From Phocaeicola coprophilus (GTDB lineage: Bacteria > Bacteroidota > Bacteroidia > Bacteroidales > Bacteroidaceae): 33,113 nucleotides of DNA. Under the pieces are notes generated by a model that saw only the letters and a list, made by a program, of their open reading frames with translations, was not told the DNA's origin and did no database searches. Of this stretch, positions 30,673 to 33,113 are shown piece after piece. Positions within the stretch are counted from its first letter, which is position 1. Each line of letters starts with the position of its first letter. The DNA lies in the NCBI GenBank assembly GCA_016900015.1, contig JACJJM010000034.1:1-33113 (forward strand). Reading direction: 5' to 3'. Made by a program: the position numbers and the translations under genes.

Positions 30673-32214
30673 ATGAGTTTAACTATAGTAACAGTAACAT
30701 CACTTGTAGCGCTTGTTATAGGACTGGTGGTTGGTTATACGATTTTCAGATACGTCATGAAATCGAAATACAACAGCATCCTGAAAGAAGCCCAAACAGA
30801 AGCGGAAGTAATCAAGAAGAACAAACTTCTTGAAGTGAAAGAAAAGTTCTTGAACAAGAAAGCTGATCTGGAAAAAGAGGTCGCACAACGCAACCAACGC
30901 ATCCAACAAGTCGAAAACAAGTTGAAACAGCGCGAACTTATGCTGAACCAACGCCAAGAAGAGGTGCAGCGCAAGCGCAACGAAGCCGATGCCATCAAGG
31001 CAAACCTGGAAAACCAACTGGTAATCATCGACAAGAAGAAAGAGGAACTGGACAACCTGCAAGCGCAAGAACGCGAGAAACTGGAAACCATCAGCGGACT
31101 GTCGGCAGACGAAGCGAAGGAACGTCTTATCGAGTCGCTGAAAGAGGAGGCTAAAACCCAGGCACAATCCTACATCAATGACATCATGGACGACGCTAAA
31201 ATGACGGCCAACAAGGAAGCCAAGCGCATCGTCATCCAGACCATCCAACGCGTGGCCACAGAAACGGCCATCGAAAACTCCGTGACTGTCTTCCACATCG
31301 ACTCTGACGAAGTGAAAGGACGCATCATCGGACGTGAAGGAAGAAACATTCGAGCCTTGGAGGCAGCAACCGGCGTGGAAATCGTTGTCGACGACACACC
31401 TGAAGCCATCGTGCTCTCAGCCTTCGACCCCGTCCGGCGCGAAATCGCCCGCCTAGCCCTGCACCAGCTGGTCACTGACGGACGTATCCATCCGGCCCGT
31501 ATCGAGGAAGTCGTGGCCAAAGTGCGCAAGCAAGTCGAGGATGAAATCATCGAAACCGGCAAACGCACGACCATCGACCTCGGCATCCATGGCCTCCACC
31601 CCGAACTCATCCGCCTCATAGGAAAGATGAAATACCGTTCCAGCTACGGGCAGAACCTGTTGCAGCATGCACGCGAGACAGCCAACTTGTGTGCCATCAT
31701 GGCTTCTGAATTAGGCCTGAATCCTAAAAAAGCCAAGCGTGCAGGTCTGCTCCACGACATCGGTAAAGTGCCCGACGACGAGCCGGAACTGCCCCACGCA
31801 CTGTTAGGACAGAAATTGGCCGAAAAGTACAAAGAAAAGGCTGACATCTGCAACGCCATCGGCGCACACCACGACGAAGTGGAAATGGAAACCCTCATCG
31901 CTCCTATCGTGCAAGTGTGCGATGCCATCTCAGGAGCACGCCCCGGCGCACGCCGCGAAATCGTAGAAGCCTATATCAAGCGCCTGAATGACCTGGAACA
32001 ACTGGCCCTGTCCTACCCGGGCGTCACCAAGACCTATGCCATCCAGGCAGGACGCGAGTTGCGTGTCATCGTCGGTGCAGACAAGATCGACGACAAACAG
32101 ACCGAACTGCTCTCCTCGGAAATAGCCAAGAAGATTCAAGATGAAATGACCTACCCGGGTCAAGTGAAAATCACGGTCATCCGCGAGACACGCGCCGTCA
32201 GCTTCGCAAAATAA
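30673..32214 (+). CDS. rny: ribonuclease Y
   Basis: This 513-residue endoribonuclease starts mRNA decay at the membrane. It has an N-terminal transmembrane helix (about 6-28), a long charged coiled coil (about 30-180), a KH RNA-binding domain with GRIIGREG (216-223), and an HD phosphohydrolase domain with HARETANL and GLLHDIGKV (catalytic His361-Asp362). HHDE and a C-terminal conserved region ending in ETRAVSFAK follow. Layout and size are standard for the family. It lies between zapA and ssrA on the same strand. The hairpin after it overlaps the tmRNA promoter. Confidence 0.96.
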   Translation: MSLTIVTVTSLVALVIGLVVGYTIFRYVMKSKYNSILKEAQTEAEVIKKNKLLEVKEKFLNKKADLEKEVAQRNQRIQQVENKLKQRELMLNQRQEEVQRKRNEADAIKANLENQLVIIDKKKEELDNLQAQEREKLETISGLSADEAKERLIESLKEEAKTQAQSYINDIMDDAKMTANKEAKRIVIQTIQRVATETAIENSVTVFHIDSDEVKGRIIGREGRNIRALEAATGVEIVVDDTPEAIVLSAFDPVRREIARLALHQLVTDGRIHPARIEEVVAKVRKQVEDEIIETGKRTTIDLGIHGLHPELIRLIGKMKYRSSYGQNLLQHARETANLCAIMASELGLNPKKAKRAGLLHDIGKVPDDEPELPHALLGQKLAEKYKEKADICNAIGAHHDEVEMETLIAPIVQVCDAISGARPGARREIVEAYIKRLNDLEQLALSYPGVTKTYAIQAGRELRVIVGADKIDDKQTELLSSEIAKKIQDEMTYPGQVKITVIRETRAVSFAK

Positions 32215-32228
32215 ATTTGTAGAAACAT

Positions 32229-32259
32229 TTTGAGCATTGCTCAGAGTTGTCTATATTTG
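32229..32259 (+). promoter_or_regulatory. ssrA (tmRNA) promoter
   Basis: TTTG (32229-32232) and TATATTTG (32252-32259) are exactly 19 bases apart, a consensus Bacteroidota promoter. Transcription should start near 32265, about 30 bases before the mature tmRNA 5' end. Confidence 0.8.
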
Positions 32260-32260
32260 T

Positions 32261-32290
32261 AGCCCTCTTCGGTGGAAGAGGGCTATATTA
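32261..32290 (+). terminator. hairpin overlapping the tmRNA start region (rny terminator)
   Basis: AGCCCTCTTC (32261-32270) and GAAGAGGGCT (32275-32284) form a perfect 10-base stem with a 4-base loop, then ATATTATTTT. The start of tmRNA transcription falls in the 5' arm, so only read-through from rny makes the complete hairpin. Confidence 0.6.
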
Positions 32291-32296
32291 TTTTCT

Positions 32297-32692
32297 GGGG
32301 TTGTTTGGATTTGACAGCGGGCAGAAATGGTATGTAAGCATGCAGTGCGTCGGTGATTAGCACTATAATCACAGTTACCGAACAATTATCTGGCGAAAAC
32401 AACTACGCTCTCGCTGCTTAATCGAAGCATAGTAGATTAACTTTATTTCTGCACAAGGTGCGGAAACGAGACATCACTCGGAAGCTGTTGCTCCGAAGCA
32501 TTCCGGTTCAGTGGTGCAGTCATATCGGAGATAGTCAAAGTTCAGCCTTGGAGCTTTGATGAAACTTTAAAGGCTAAGGCGCAAGTGGGTGGCTCTGGTC
32601 TTGCTTACGCACGAAAACCGAAGGCAGAGATAAGCATGTAGAAAGCATATGGTTTCCTCGTTTGGACGAGGGTTCGACTCCCTCCAACTCCA
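32297..32692 (+). ncRNA. ssrA: transfer-messenger RNA
   Basis: The 5' end GGGGTTGTTTGGATTTGACA and the 3' end GGTTCGACTCCCTCCAACTC, followed by CA, are the tRNA-like halves. GGGGTTG pairs with CAACTCC (one G-U), followed by the discriminator A at 32692. The T arm GGTTCGACTCC is standard. The tag frame lies at 32392-32421. The next bases are CAA, so the terminal CCA is not encoded and must be added enzymatically. tmRNA rescues ribosomes stalled on broken messages together with SmpB, which is not in this window. Confidence 0.96.
32392..32421 (+). other. tmRNA tag peptide reading frame (GENNYALAA)
   Basis: GGC GAA AAC AAC TAC GCT CTC GCT GCT TAA encodes GENNYALAA, added after the tRNA-borne Ala. 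The ALAA end is the ClpXP-type degradation signal. Confidence 0.93.
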
Positions 32693-32710
32693 CAAGGACA
32701 AGTCTTAAGA

Positions 32711-32748
32711 GGCTGCTTCAAATAGCATTTTGAGGCAGCCTTATTTTT
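32711..32748 (+). terminator. tmRNA terminator
   Basis: GGCTGCTTCA (32711-32720) pairs with TGAGGCAGCC (32731-32740, one G-U) around a 10-base loop, followed by TTATTTTT. Confidence 0.88.
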
Positions 32749-33035
32749 CTTCTATTAATGGATATTTCTGTTGCTTCTCTGATATAAACTACGCACAAAA
32801 GATAGACGTACATACCTACTACTTATTTTGATTCGTCCAAGCTCTCTACGGGCCATTCTTAAAGCCTTCAGAACACAATTTAGGAGAGTCGGAAATACAC
32901 CCTTCCTTATTTTTAGATTATGTAAACCGACTGTGTAGATTTAACATACCCACAAAATTTTCGGGCTCCCTCTTATAAGGAAAGAGTTGCCGGCCGTGTC
33001 CCCGGCTCCCCGCACCCATGGTGGGGCAGGGGCAC
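32749..33035. other. intergenic region between tmRNA and rRNA operon end
   Basis: About 290 bases without a convincing ORF. Only a GC-rich inverted repeat stands out (CCCCGCACC/GGTGGGG around 33009-33027). It lies just after the rRNA terminator and may be a back-up stop for the leftward rRNA transcript. Nothing else is seen. Confidence 0.5.
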
Positions 33036-33083
33036 AAAAAAAGGAGTCCCCCGAAAGCTCATCGCTGAACTCCGGAGGACTCC
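33036..33083 (-). terminator. rRNA operon terminator
   Basis: On the minus strand GGAGTCCTCC pairs with GGGGGACTCC across a GAGTTCAGCGATGAGCTTTC loop region, followed by seven T (33042-33036). Confidence 0.85.
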
Positions 33084-33090
33084 GTCAAAA

Positions 33091-33113
33091 CGGCGGCTAC
33101 CTACTCTCCCACT
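33091..33113 (-). rRNA. rrf: 5S ribosomal RNA, 3' end only
   Basis: The reverse complement of the last bases reads AGTGGGAGAGTAGGTAGCCG and then CCG, the conserved 3' part of bacterial 5S rRNA (GGGAGAGTAGG). It is followed by the terminator at 33083-33036. The remainder of the gene and its operon lie beyond the right edge. Confidence 0.75.

Overview
The window reads as a chromosomal segment of a Bacteroidales bacterium (phylum Bacteroidota). The evidence is threefold. Many genes are preceded by the Bacteroidota promoter signature TAnnTTTG with an upstream TTTG, and few have a Shine-Dalgarno sequence. The tmRNA encodes the tag GENNYALAA. The gene content and order are also typical: a six-domain ribosomal protein S1, a lysS-gpsA-pgi cluster, MutS2, zapA-rny-ssrA, and DUF6443/RHS surface proteins. 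Genus cannot be fixed from the sequence alone. Base composition is mixed: the RHS region is AT-rich in parts, the housekeeping genes are near 50% GC, and several accessory genes look well above that.

Left part (1-7600, minus strand): an RHS-type surface or polymorphic-toxin locus. A long secreted RHS-like protein is split by a one-base frameshift at 3352-3355. A second RHS/DUF6443 protein follows and runs off the left edge. Upstream of both lies an orphan RHS core plus C-terminal tip (6153-7427) with an overlapping small membrane-protein gene. A tandem copy of about 0.5 kb carries a relic of the tip's tail, a second small membrane-protein gene and a promoter. This looks like a toxin/immunity diversification site.

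Middle (7600-12300, plus strand): a GC-rich CE15-type glucuronoyl esterase, a MurK-like sugar kinase and MurQ (recycling of N-acetylmuramic acid from peptidoglycan), then a SIMPL-domain protein. Intergenic gaps carry dispersed repeats and a REP-like paired palindrome. Housekeeping block (12300-21600, plus strand): rpsA; a short, strongly promoted and terminated transcript that is either a small RNA or a lysS attenuator; lysS-gpsA-pgi; a patatin phospholipase fused to an outer-membrane barrel; and a HAD phosphatase.

Right part: a minus-strand operon (25029 to 21880) encodes an AAA+ ATPase, a WYL-domain regulator and a DEDDh exonuclease, with a small zinc-ribbon gene upstream. This is a plausible but unproven defence or stress cassette. 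MutS2 diverges from it. A DUF4890-like secreted protein, a conserved Bacteroidales protein, a coiled-coil protein with ZapA, RNase Y and tmRNA follow. The window ends in the 3' tip of a 5S rRNA gene on the minus strand, the end of an rRNA operon converging on the tmRNA gene.
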